DNA from: Nitrosomonadales bacterium
GTDB taxonomy: Bacteria; Pseudomonadota; Gammaproteobacteria; Burkholderiales; SG8-41
Assembly: GCA_009885185.1 (NCBI GenBank)
Contig: VFLF01000362.1
Span: forward strand, 1-5,247
DNA: 5,247 bases
Direction of reading: 5' to 3'
This document shows, piece by piece, positions 1-5,247 of the stretch. The notes beneath the pieces are model-generated. The model made no database searches. It was not told the origin of the DNA and was given only the letters and a program-made list of their open reading frames with translations. Position 1 is the first letter of the stretch; each line of letters opens with the position of its first letter. The position numbers and the translations under genes were made by a program.

Positions 1-35
1 AAATAAATATCAATAAAAACAATTACTTACATCTG

Positions 36-65
36 TTTATCGTTGGGTGTGGAGTCGCATATAAT
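36..65 (+). promoter_or_regulatory. Putative sigma-70-type promoter of the amidohydrolase operon
   Basis: A perfect TATAAT hexamer lies at 60-65, 48 bp before the amidohydrolase start codon. The best -35 candidates upstream are poor: TTATCG at 37-42 with a 17-bp spacer, or TTTATC at 36-41 with an 18-bp spacer, each matching TTGACA at only three positions. The whole leader (1-60) is markedly AT-rich compared with the coding sequence. A strong -10 with a weak -35 suggests activator dependence, but no regulator gene is visible in the window. Transcription would start near position 72 and leave a leader of about 40 nt. The call rests on the -10 match and its position only. Confidence 0.5.
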
Positions 66-112
66 CGAACGCGCCTACTACACACTCAACAAACTCAAGG
101 GAGATTCAGGCA

Positions 113-928
113 ATGCTGATCGTCGACGCGCAAGTACACATCTGGACCAGCGGTACGCCCGTGCACATTCATCGTCAAGCCAGTTCGTATACCAAGGACG
201 AGTTGCTGCGCGACATGGATACCGCGGGCGTGACCGGCGTGGTGCTGCATCCGCCGAGTTGGGATGTGAACGCCAACGAAGTGGCGATTGAGGCGGCGAA
301 GGCACATCCGGATCGCTTGTCGGTGCTGGGATTTTTTGACGTGGCCAAGCCGGAGAATCGTTCGCTGATCGACACCTGGAAAAAACAGCCGGGCATGCTC
401 GGATTGCGTTTCGCGTTTTTGAACCCCGGCGAAGAAAACCGCATGGTCGATGGCACGCTCGACTGGCTGTGGCCGGCAGCGGAAAAAGCAGGCTTGCCCA
501 TCGGGCTGCTGGTGCCCAATCGATGCGCTGCGGTCGCAACGGTCGCCGCGAAATATCCGAATCTCAAAATTCTCGTCGATCACATGGCGCGCCCGCGTTT
601 TAGCATGGATGACGCCGGCTTTTCCGACTTGGGCGATCTGCTCGCGCTGGCGAAATTCCCGAATGTCGCGGTCAAAGCCACCGGCGGACCGAGCTACTCA
701 TCGAACGTGTACCCGTACCGCAACATCCATCAGTACATTAAACAAATTTTCGATGCCTTCGGCCCCAAGCGCATGTTCTGGGGCACCGACATCACGCGCA
801 TGCCGTGCACATGGAAGCAGTGCGTCACCATGTACACCGAAGAAATGCCGTGGTTGAAAGGGCGCGATCTGGAACTGGTGATGGGGCGCGGCTTGTGTGA
901 CTTTATTGGGTGGGATCTCAGGGGCTGA
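113..928 (+). CDS. Amidohydrolase-2 family TIM-barrel hydrolase (COG3618-like, lactonase/decarboxylase type)
   Basis: This 271-residue protein fits the amidohydrolase-2 (PF04909) TIM-barrel superfamily, which includes lactonases such as LigI, sugar lactonases and metal-dependent decarboxylases. The start is supported by AAGGGAG at 97-103, nine bases before the ATG, and by the family-typical N-terminus opening on beta strand 1 (LIVDAQVHIW, residues 2-11). Other landmarks are the VDHMARP strand end (155-161, H157) and FWGTD (222-226), whose D226 occupies the usual catalytic or metal-binding Asp position. The first His of the normal H-x-H pair is Gln (Q7), and GLLVPN (131-136) sits where many relatives have a His. 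Metal content is therefore uncertain; LigI works without metal. It is probably cytoplasmic, as there is no signal peptide. It is the first gene of a two-gene rightward unit. Family assignment is confident; the substrate is unknown. Confidence 0.88.
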   Translation: MLIVDAQVHIWTSGTPVHIHRQASSYTKDELLRDMDTAGVTGVVLHPPSWDVNANEVAIEAAKAHPDRLSVLGFFDVAKPENRSLIDTWKKQPGMLGLRFAFLNPGEENRMVDGTLDWLWPAAEKAGLPIGLLVPNRCAAVATVAAKYPNLKILVDHMARPRFSMDDAGFSDLGDLLALAKFPNVAVKATGGPSYSSNVYPYRNIHQYIKQIFDAFGPKRMFWGTDITRMPCTWKQCVTMYTEEMPWLKGRDLELVMGRGLCDFIGWDLRG

Positions 929-983
929 TGGTTAAGAACACCACGAACGTTACACCGCATTCACCTCATCAAGGAGTACGCAC

Positions 984-1334
984 ATGCCTATTACCGGCAA
1001 GTGGATATTTACCGCCGCCATGGATGTCGATGCGGAAAAGGAAGCCATCTTCAATGAAGTGTACGACACCGAGCACATCCCGCATCTTTCCAAAGTGCCG
1101 GGTGTGATTTCGGTGACGCGCGCCAGACTCGACACACTGCGCGTGACGATGGGCGGCGAGACCAAGACCGTCGATGCGCAAGGCAAACCGCGCTATGCCT
1201 GCTTCGTCGAACTGGAAAATCCGGATGTGCTGGTGAGTCCCGAGTGGGCGAAGGCGGTCGACGCAGGACGCTGGTCCACGCACGTGCGGCCCTACACGCG
1301 AAATCGGCAGCATACTTTGCACAAGGTGTTGTAA
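984..1334 (+). CDS. Small dimeric alpha/beta-barrel (EthD/DUF4286-like) protein
   Basis: The product is 116 residues, with a good ribosome binding site (AAGGAG, 971-976) seven bases before the ATG and tandem TAA stops at 1332-1337. The N-terminal strand (KWIFTAAMDV, residues 6-15), then a helix carrying NEVYDTEHIPHLSKVPGV (24-41), then a strand (ISVTRARL, 42-49), resemble the ferredoxin-like dimeric alpha/beta-barrel fold of EthD and DUF4286-type proteins, where 'YdxeHiPxlxxvPG' is the recognisable element. The second half includes YACFVELENPD (71-81), SPEWAKAVDAGRW (85-97) and a basic, His-rich tail. Such proteins often accompany catabolic genes and can be small isomerases, decarboxylases, monooxygenase-like enzymes or non-catalytic partners. 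It follows the amidohydrolase after 55 bp on the same strand with no terminator between, so co-transcription is likely. The exact function is not recognisable; the fold call is by pattern only. Confidence 0.8.
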   Translation: MPITGKWIFTAAMDVDAEKEAIFNEVYDTEHIPHLSKVPGVISVTRARLDTLRVTMGGETKTVDAQGKPRYACFVELENPDVLVSPEWAKAVDAGRWSTHVRPYTRNRQHTLHKVL

Positions 1335-1342
1335 TAAGTTGC

Positions 1343-1366
1343 AGGTTGGGCTTGTCAGCGCAACCT
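1343..1366. repeat. Imperfect hairpin in the convergent gap, possibly a REP-like element
   Basis: The arms AGGTTG (1343-1348) and CAACCT (1361-1366) pair perfectly. After a G-G mismatch (1349/1360) the stem continues with GCT (1350-1352) against AGC (1357-1359), closing on a four-base TGTC loop. That gives nine base pairs in 24 nt. There is no T-tract on either side in either direction, so it is not a classic intrinsic terminator. It could still protect or attenuate transcripts between the two convergent genes. Its shape and its position between convergent stop codons resemble small palindromic intergenic repeats, but no second copy occurs in the window, so repeat status is inference. Confidence 0.5.
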
Positions 1367-1422
1367 AACTGGTGATGGGGCGCGGTTTGTGCAGTTTTAT
1401 CGGGTGGGATTTGAAGGGTTAG
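1367..1422 (+). pseudogene. Remnant 3' end of a second amidohydrolase paralogue
   Basis: These 56 bases align without gaps to the 3' end of the intact amidohydrolase gene (873-928), with 44 identical positions by hand count. Read from 1369, the segment encodes LVMGRGLCSFIGWDLKG followed by TAG; the intact gene ends LVMGRGLCDFIGWDLRG and TGA. Fifteen of 17 residues match, while five codons differ synonymously (for example GGC/GGT, TGT/TGC, ATT/ATC, CTC/TTG). This suggests the fragment descends from a paralogue that evolved as a working protein before being lost, rather than from a recent copy. The codon before it is TAA where the intact gene has GAA, and there is no start or further homologous body upstream. 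Its stop overlaps the stop of the leftward Bug gene by two bases. It is not expected to be functional. Confidence 0.75.
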
Positions 1423-2387
1423 TTCACTTTGATATTCCCCGCCTTAACCACCTTCGACCACTTCGCGATATCGCGCTCGATGATGCGCGCGAATTCCTCC
1501 GGCGAGGTATGTGCGGGCGCGCGACCGTCTGCGCGCAGACGCTCCTGCACGTCAGGCAGCTTCAACAGCCGTGCCAGTGTCACGTTCAACCGGTTGACGA
1601 TTTCCTTGGGCGTGCCCGACGGCGCCCACATGCCGTTCCATGAGGTGTGTTCGTAGCCCGGCAGAGTTTCGGCCACCGCGGGCAGCTCGGGTAATTCCGG
1701 CCAGCGCTGCGCGGTGGTCACCGCCAGCGCGCGCACCCGGCCGCCCTTGACGTGCTGTATCAGCGCGGGCACCGACGACAGAATGTATTGCACCTGCCCG
1801 CCGATGAGATCGGAAATCGCCGGTGCATCGCCTTTGTACGGCACGTGTGTCGATGGGGTATTGGCCATTTGCTTGAACAACTCGGTGGCCAGATGCGAAG
1901 CGCCGCCGATGCCGGATGAGCCGAAGTTAAGCCCCGCCGGTTTGGCGCGCAGGACTTCAATGAACTCCTTGACGCTGTTGGCGGCGATGTTGCTGTTTAT
2001 TGCCAGCAGAAACGGCCCGCTGTGCAGCAGGCCCACCGGCGTGATGTTTTTCACCGGATCGTACGGCAATTTGTACAGCGCGGCGTTGGTGGCGTAACTC
2101 GTCGCCACGATAATCAGCGTGTAACCGTCAGGATTGGCGCGCACCACGATCTCGGCGCCCGTGGAGCCGCCCGCGCCGCCGCGATTATCGACGATGAACT
2201 GCTGACCGAATTCCTGCGTCAGTCGCGCGGTCAACACGCGCGCGATGATGTCGGTGCTGCCGCCCGCGGCGAACGGCACCACCACGCGCACCGGCTTGTC
2301 GGGCCAGCGGGTCACTTTTGATTGCGCGGCGGCGGTGAATGAAGTTGCGGCGAACAGCAACGTGACCCATACGAATCGACGTTTCAT
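1419..2387 (-). CDS. Bug/TctC-family tripartite tricarboxylate transporter substrate-binding protein
   Basis: The 322-residue product is a periplasmic binding protein of the Bug (TctC) family, which captures carboxylates, amino acids or aromatic acids. I chose the internal ATG at 2387 over the longest-frame ATG at 2429. Only the former has a Shine-Dalgarno sequence (GGAGG, complement of 2399-2403), and it opens a normal signal peptide: MKRRF, a hydrophobic stretch VWVTLLFAATSFTA, and cleavage near AAAQS (residues 19-23). No lipobox Cys is seen. Family marks are WPDKPVRVVVPFAAGGSTD (28-46, ligand-binding loop with D46), VDNRGGAGGSTGAE (66-79), YKLPYDP (105-111) and HVPYKGDAPAISDLIGG (181-197). 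Length is typical. No TctA/TctB membrane partners are in the window, as is usual for orphan Bug proteins. It is divergent from a second Bug gene. The ligand is unknown. Confidence 0.93.
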   Translation of the reverse strand: MKRRFVWVTLLFAATSFTAAAQSKVTRWPDKPVRVVVPFAAGGSTDIIARVLTARLTQEFGQQFIVDNRGGAGGSTGAEIVVRANPDGYTLIIVATSYATNAALYKLPYDPVKNITPVGLLHSGPFLLAINSNIAANSVKEFIEVLRAKPAGLNFGSSGIGGASHLATELFKQMANTPSTHVPYKGDAPAISDLIGGQVQYILSSVPALIQHVKGGRVRALAVTTAQRWPELPELPAVAETLPGYEHTSWNGMWAPSGTPKEIVNRLNVTLARLLKLPDVQERLRADGRAPAHTSPEEFARIIERDIAKWSKVVKAGNIKVN

Positions 2388-2398
2388 AGGATAGGGAT

Positions 2399-2403
2399 CC
2401 TCC
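2399..2403 (-). promoter_or_regulatory. Ribosome binding site deciding the start of the leftward Bug gene
   Basis: On the minus strand this reads GGAGG, 11 bases before the ATG at 2387-2385. No purine-rich site precedes the alternative in-frame ATG at 2429-2427, where the upstream minus-strand bases are GCACCGGTAGC. The shorter start also begins with a canonical signal peptide, so it is preferred. Confidence 0.75.
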
Positions 2404-2493
2404 GAATCATGGCACGGAAAGAATAGCATGCTACCGGTGCGGCACCGGGCGGTAGATATATTTGCACTTTTGTGACAAAAGGCGCTAAGTGGT

Positions 2494-2523
2494 TACCGCG
2501 CATACCGCGCATACCGCGCATAC
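2494..2523. repeat. Three-copy 9-bp tandem repeat (ACCGCGCAT) before a ribosome binding site
   Basis: ACCGCGCAT occurs three times without mismatch at 2495-2503, 2504-2512 and 2513-2521, with the periodicity extended by a T before and AC after. The array ends two bases before the AAGGGGAG ribosome binding site (2524-2531) of the rightward Bug gene, so it lies in the probable 5' untranslated region or core promoter. Gain or loss of a unit by slippage would change the distance from upstream signals to the ribosome binding site by 9 bp, without affecting the reading frame. Confidence 0.9.
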
Positions 2524-2538
2524 AAGGGGAGTATTGAC

Positions 2539-3504
2539 ATGAGCAGATGCGCGTGCGTGGTTTTCGCAACACTGATGCTGGGCATGCCGATGGCGGTGTC
2601 GGCACAATCGTTTCCGTCGAAGCAAGTCCGGCTTGTCGTGCCCTTTCCTGCTGGTGGGGCGATGGACGCTGTTGCTCGTATATTAGTGCAACCGTTGAGC
2701 AAGTCGTTCGGGCAGAACGTGATCGTCGACAATCGTCCCGGCGGAGGCACGGTGATTGGTACCGAGTTGGTGGCGCGCGCGCCCGCCGACGGGCACACGC
2801 TGCTTCTGATGGGTAACAGTTTCACCATCAACCCCGCTGTGCGCTCAAAGCTCCCATACGATACGCAGAAAGATTTTGCTGGCGTCAGCCGGCTAACGAC
2901 GGTGCCGGTGATCTTTTCTGTGCATCCATCCTTGCCGGCGAAAACGTTAAAGGATCTGATTGCGCTGGCGCGTGCGCGTCCAGGTGAGCTGACATACGCG
3001 ACCGCTGGCGCGGGCACCAACCATCATCTCGTGGGAGAGATGTTAAAGACAGCGGCAAAAATCGACATTACCCATGTGCCGTACCAAGGCGGCCCGCCAG
3101 CGACGGTGGCGGTCATGGGTGGGCATGCCGGCATCTTGGTCATTAACGTCACTGAATCCGGGCCGCACATCCGAGTCGGCAAACTGCGCGCACTTGCAGT
3201 GACTTCTCTGGAACGCATTGCCGATTTTAAGGATTTGCCAACCGTCGCCGAGTCAGGTTTTCCGGGCTTCGAGGCGCTGACGTGGTTTGGCGCAGTAGTA
3301 CCCGCAGCAACACCGAAGGACATTCTTAGCCGGTTGAACGCCGAGATCGTGCGAGCGCTACAAGTTCCGGATGTTCGGGACGGTCTCGCCAAGCAGGGGT
3401 TTGCCGCAGCCGGAATGAGTACAGCAGAATTCGACACATACCTGCGCTCTGAGCTGCGACGTAACCAGGAAGTCGCACGAGCCTCGAATCTCAAGATTGA
3501 CTGA
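2539..3504 (+). CDS. Second Bug/TctC-family substrate-binding protein
   Basis: A 321-residue periplasmic Bug-family protein, close to the usual family length. The start has AAGGGGAG at 2524-2531, seven bases upstream. The first 22 residues form a signal peptide (one Arg at position 3, hydrophobic VVFATLMLGMPMAV, cleavage after VSA before QS). Cys4 and Cys6 lie inside it but do not form a lipobox. Family marks are FPSKQVRLVVPFPAGGAMD (25-43, D43 in the ligand loop), VDNRPGGGTVIGTE (63-76), KLPYDTQKDF (104-113) and ITHVPYQGGPPATVAVMGG (177-195). The related leftward gene shares all these blocks but differs in loop residues (GGAMD against GGSTD), suggesting a different ligand. By eye its codons use more A/T in third positions than the neighbours. 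The ligand and membrane partners are unknown; no tctA or tctB is nearby. Confidence 0.94.
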   Translation: MSRCACVVFATLMLGMPMAVSAQSFPSKQVRLVVPFPAGGAMDAVARILVQPLSKSFGQNVIVDNRPGGGTVIGTELVARAPADGHTLLLMGNSFTINPAVRSKLPYDTQKDFAGVSRLTTVPVIFSVHPSLPAKTLKDLIALARARPGELTYATAGAGTNHHLVGEMLKTAAKIDITHVPYQGGPPATVAVMGGHAGILVINVTESGPHIRVGKLRALAVTSLERIADFKDLPTVAESGFPGFEALTWFGAVVPAATPKDILSRLNAEIVRALQVPDVRDGLAKQGFAAAGMSTAEFDTYLRSELRRNQEVARASNLKID

Positions 3505-3543
3505 GATTTTTCGTTACATGTTCTTACATCGCTTTACTTGCCC

Positions 3544-3571
3544 AAAAAAAACGGCCCCGAAGGGCCGTTTT
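3544..3571. terminator. Bidirectional intrinsic terminator with UUCG loop on the minus strand
   Basis: ACGGCCC (3551-3557) and GGGCCGT (3562-3568) form a seven-base-pair stem that can extend through A-T pairs (3548-3550 with 3569-3571). The loop is CGAA on the plus strand and TTCG on the minus strand, giving the very stable C(UUCG)G tetraloop in the leftward transcript. The A-run at 3544-3551 gives an eight-T tail for leftward transcription; rightward transcription gets only TTTT (3568-3571). It lies between the convergent second Bug gene and the ThDP enzyme gene, 22 bp past the latter's stop codon, and should serve mainly the ThDP gene. Confidence 0.92.
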
Positions 3572-3593
3572 CATAGTGCTGAAACACAAAAGC

Positions 3594-5243
3594 TTATTCG
3601 TCCTCGCCGTAATGGATGCGGCGGTAAGTCAGGGGAACCACGCTGCGCGACACACGCACGTCGATAATCATCGGGCCGGGTTTGGCGAGCCATTCCTTGG
3701 TGGCTTTTTTCACTTCATCCACCGTGCGGCACAGCGCGCCGCGACCGCCGAAGGCGCGCGCCACCGCGCCCAGATCCGCCGTGGGGATGCACGAGGTTTC
3801 CACCGCCATCTTGTGTGCGTCGAGTTTGTAGTACTCGGCGCCGAGGCACTCGTTGTTCATGCAGTAAATCAGCAGCGGCACGTTGTAGCGCACCATGGTG
3901 TCGAAATCGCCGATGTGCATCATGGTGCTGGCATCGCCATCCATCAGCACCGCGGGCTTCATGCCGGTGCCGATGACCGCACCCACCGCCGCCGGCATCA
4001 TCTGGCCGATACAGCCGAAGAAGTGGCCGGCCATCACCATCGGACGGGCCTTGCGGAACAGGATGTTGGTGAAACCGGCGGTGCAGCCGCTGCCGGCAAA
4101 CAGGCTGATGTCTTGCGGCAGCAGATCATCCAGCTCCACGCATAACGGCCGCGGATCCACGGTGCCCTCATCGATTTTGTAATCGCGGCGGTCTTCCCAT
4201 GCATTGGCGAGTCTTTCCTTGACCGCGCCGGTGCGATAACCGAGCTGCTTGAAGTTGCGTTTGGCGAGTTCGGCTTCCAGCGCGGCCACGCCGGCCTTGC
4301 CGTCGGACTGCACATAGTAATCAGCGCCCTTGCCGCGCGACAGCAGGACGTGCGCTTTGGGGTCGATGTGGATGAACTTCGCTTCCGGATAAAGTAGGCC
4401 TTCGTGCGTGGTGTAGCGGTTAAGGCTCGCGCCGACGGCCACCACGACATCGGAATCGGAAAGCAACTGGATGGCCGTCTTGGTGGCATAGGTGCCGGAA
4501 ATGCCGATCTGGTATTCGTCCTCGACCAGCCAGTTTTTGGCTTGCAGCGTGGTGGCGATCAGCGCGCCGCAGCGTTGCGCGAGCTTGATGATTTCGTCGC
4601 CCGCGCCCGACCACATCGCGCCGCGACCGACCACGATCACCGGACGCTTGGCTTTGCTCAGTACGTCGGCGGCTTGCGCAATCGCCTCCGCGCCGGGGGT
4701 CACGGTGCGCTTGGGAATGATCGCGGTGGACGGCACGTAGGGCTCGTCGTCCTCCCAGGTTTTTTGCTGTAAATCCATCGGCACCGACAGCAGCACCGGA
4801 CGCGATTGGGTGCGCGCGATGTAAAACGCCTTGCGCACCGCTTCGTCGGCGTCGTCCGCCGTGCCCATGCGCACAAACGCGGCTTCGCAGCCGTGGGCAA
4901 ATGCGGATTGATCGAGCGCCTGCGTGTATTCGTCATCGCTGGTCGGATACTCGCCGCAAAACGCCACCACGGGGGATGACGCGCGCGCGGCAGTCACGAA
5001 AGCGGTCGCCAATTGCGTGGTGCCGGGGCCGCAGGTGGCGGTACACACACCGGGGTTGCGCGTCGCGCGCGCCCAGCCGTCGGCCATGCCGAGGCCCACG
5101 CCTTCATGGCGCACCTCGTGCATGATGATGCCGTTTTTCTGATTGGCGTACTGCCAGTACATATTGCCGTCGCCCATCATGCCGAACACGTTGGTGGTGC
5201 CTTCGGCCTTGAACGCCTGCGATAGTCTTTCATATACCTTCAT
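3594..5243 (-). CDS. ThDP-dependent enzyme of the acetolactate synthase / 2-oxoacid decarboxylase superfamily
   Basis: A 549-residue, three-domain thiamine-diphosphate enzyme. The N-terminal PYR domain (about 1-170) has FGMMGDGNMYW (20-30), the probable cofactor-activating glutamate E47 in RHEGVGLGMADGWAR (45-59), and GPGTTQLATAF (72-82). The central domain (about 185-330) has RPVIVVGRGA (200-209) and VVVAVGASLNRY (266-277). The C-terminal PP domain has MDGDAST (434-440) followed by NN (463-464), matching the GDG-x24-NN ThDP/Mg motif except that the third residue is Ala (G436-D437-A438). No signal peptide, so it is probably cytoplasmic. The family forms or breaks C-C bonds on 2-oxo acids; no small regulatory subunit gene is adjacent, which argues against biosynthetic acetolactate synthase. 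Only four bases precede the ATG, so the ribosome binding site and promoter lie outside the window and a longer N-terminus cannot be excluded, although the start looks typical. The substrate is unassigned. Confidence 0.9.
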   Translation of the reverse strand: MKVYERLSQAFKAEGTTNVFGMMGDGNMYWQYANQKNGIIMHEVRHEGVGLGMADGWARATRNPGVCTATCGPGTTQLATAFVTAARASSPVVAFCGEYPTSDDEYTQALDQSAFAHGCEAAFVRMGTADDADEAVRKAFYIARTQSRPVLLSVPMDLQQKTWEDDEPYVPSTAIIPKRTVTPGAEAIAQAADVLSKAKRPVIVVGRGAMWSGAGDEIIKLAQRCGALIATTLQAKNWLVEDEYQIGISGTYATKTAIQLLSDSDVVVAVGASLNRYTTHEGLLYPEAKFIHIDPKAHVLLSRGKGADYYVQSDGKAGVAALEAELAKRNFKQLGYRTGAVKERLANAWEDRRDYKIDEGTVDPRPLCVELDDLLPQDISLFAGSGCTAGFTNILFRKARPMVMAGHFFGCIGQMMPAAVGAVIGTGMKPAVLMDGDASTMMHIGDFDTMVRYNVPLLIYCMNNECLGAEYYKLDAHKMAVETSCIPTADLGAVARAFGGRGALCRTVDEVKKATKEWLAKPGPMIIDVRVSRSVVPLTYRRIHYGEDE

Positions 5244-5247
5244 TGTC

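Larger units (their letters stand above)
2388..2538. promoter_or_regulatory. Shared divergent control region of the two Bug genes, with several dyads
   Basis: These 151 bp separate two divergent Bug genes and must hold both promoters. Dyad symmetries visible by eye are TAGCATGCTA at 2424-2433 (perfect, 10 bp); CCGGTGC-G-GCACCGG at 2434-2448 (7-bp arms, one-base centre); CTACCG at 2431-2436 with CGGTAG at 2450-2455; and CTTTTG-TGA-CAAAAG at 2467-2481 (6-bp arms). An AT-rich patch (about 2453-2462, containing TATATT at 2457-2462) lies between the dyads. I could not pair it with a convincing -35 on either strand; TTGTCA on the minus strand (2478-2473) is too close to it. The dyads are plausible operators, which is inference. 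Confidence 0.5.

Noticed and set aside
13..40. Imperfect inverted repeat (ATAAAAACA / TGTTTAT) in the AT-rich leader as an operator
   Set aside because: The arms match only with a two-base gap and the sequence is AT-rich enough for this to arise by chance.
95..583. Long minus-strand reading frames opposite the amidohydrolase (also 78-539 and 175-567)
   Set aside because: They lie wholly over a well-supported gene, have low-complexity Arg/Ala/His-rich composition, match no recognisable family, and are typical antisense frames in GC-rich DNA.
1343..1366. Hairpin as an intrinsic terminator for the amidohydrolase unit
   Set aside because: Neither strand has a T-run after the stem, so it is listed as a hairpin/repeat instead.
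2388..2429. N-terminal extension of the leftward Bug protein from the ATG at 2429
   Set aside because: The 14 extra residues (MLFFPCHDSEDPYP) would precede a normal signal peptide, and that ATG lacks a Shine-Dalgarno sequence.
2493..3020. Minus-strand 175-codon frame covering the 9-bp repeat and the start of the second Bug gene
   Set aside because: It ends in the repetitive ARYARYAR coded by the tandem repeat and overlaps the clear Bug coding frame, so it is an antisense shadow.
3576..4145. Plus-strand 189-codon His/Ala-rich frame opposite the ThDP enzyme gene
   Set aside because: Its composition (HHR, GAA, HAG runs) is the antisense image of conserved ThDP enzyme codons, and it starts just after a terminator with no ribosome binding site seen.
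3594..5243. Assignment of the ThDP enzyme as biosynthetic acetolactate synthase (ilvB)
   Set aside because: No regulatory subunit gene is adjacent and the sequence shows the GDA variant and an unusual N-terminus; only the superfamily can be supported.

Overview
The window looks like a piece of a GC-rich proteobacterial chromosome, most likely betaproteobacterial (Burkholderiales-like). This is inferred from the two stand-alone Bug/TctC-type periplasmic binding proteins, a family greatly expanded in that group, and from GC-rich third codon positions. No 16S, tRNA or other lineage marker is present, so the assignment is tentative. I see five protein-coding genes and no RNA genes, insertion sequences or CRISPR array.

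Left part (1-1422): an AT-rich leader with a perfect TATAAT box precedes a rightward two-gene unit, an amidohydrolase-2 (COG3618-like) TIM-barrel protein followed 55 bp later by a small protein that looks like a dimeric alpha/beta-barrel (EthD/DUF4286-like). Just after it is a 24-nt imperfect hairpin. Directly abutting that hairpin is a 17-codon fragment, with stop, encoding a near-copy of the amidohydrolase C-terminus. I read this as the remnant of a second, deleted amidohydrolase paralogue, and it is the most informative oddity in the window.

Middle part (1419-3504): two divergent Bug-family solute-binding protein genes share a 151-bp intergenic region. That region holds several dyad symmetries and a perfect 3 x 9-bp tandem repeat just before the ribosome binding site of the rightward gene. 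No TctA/TctB membrane genes are present.

Right part (3505-5247): a strong bidirectional terminator (UUCG loop in the leftward transcript) separates the second Bug gene from a convergent leftward gene for a ThDP-dependent enzyme of the acetolactate synthase/2-oxoacid decarboxylase superfamily. Its start lies 4 bases inside the right edge of the window.

Together the genes suggest an organic-acid catabolic neighbourhood: periplasmic capture of carboxylates (Bug proteins), C-C bond chemistry on a 2-oxo acid (ThDP enzyme), and hydrolysis, lactone opening or decarboxylation (amidohydrolase). The substrate cannot be read from the sequence. I found no convincing evidence of a wholly new biological system. 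The findings are mainly a gene remnant beside a hairpin, active-site variants, and an unusual divergent regulatory region.
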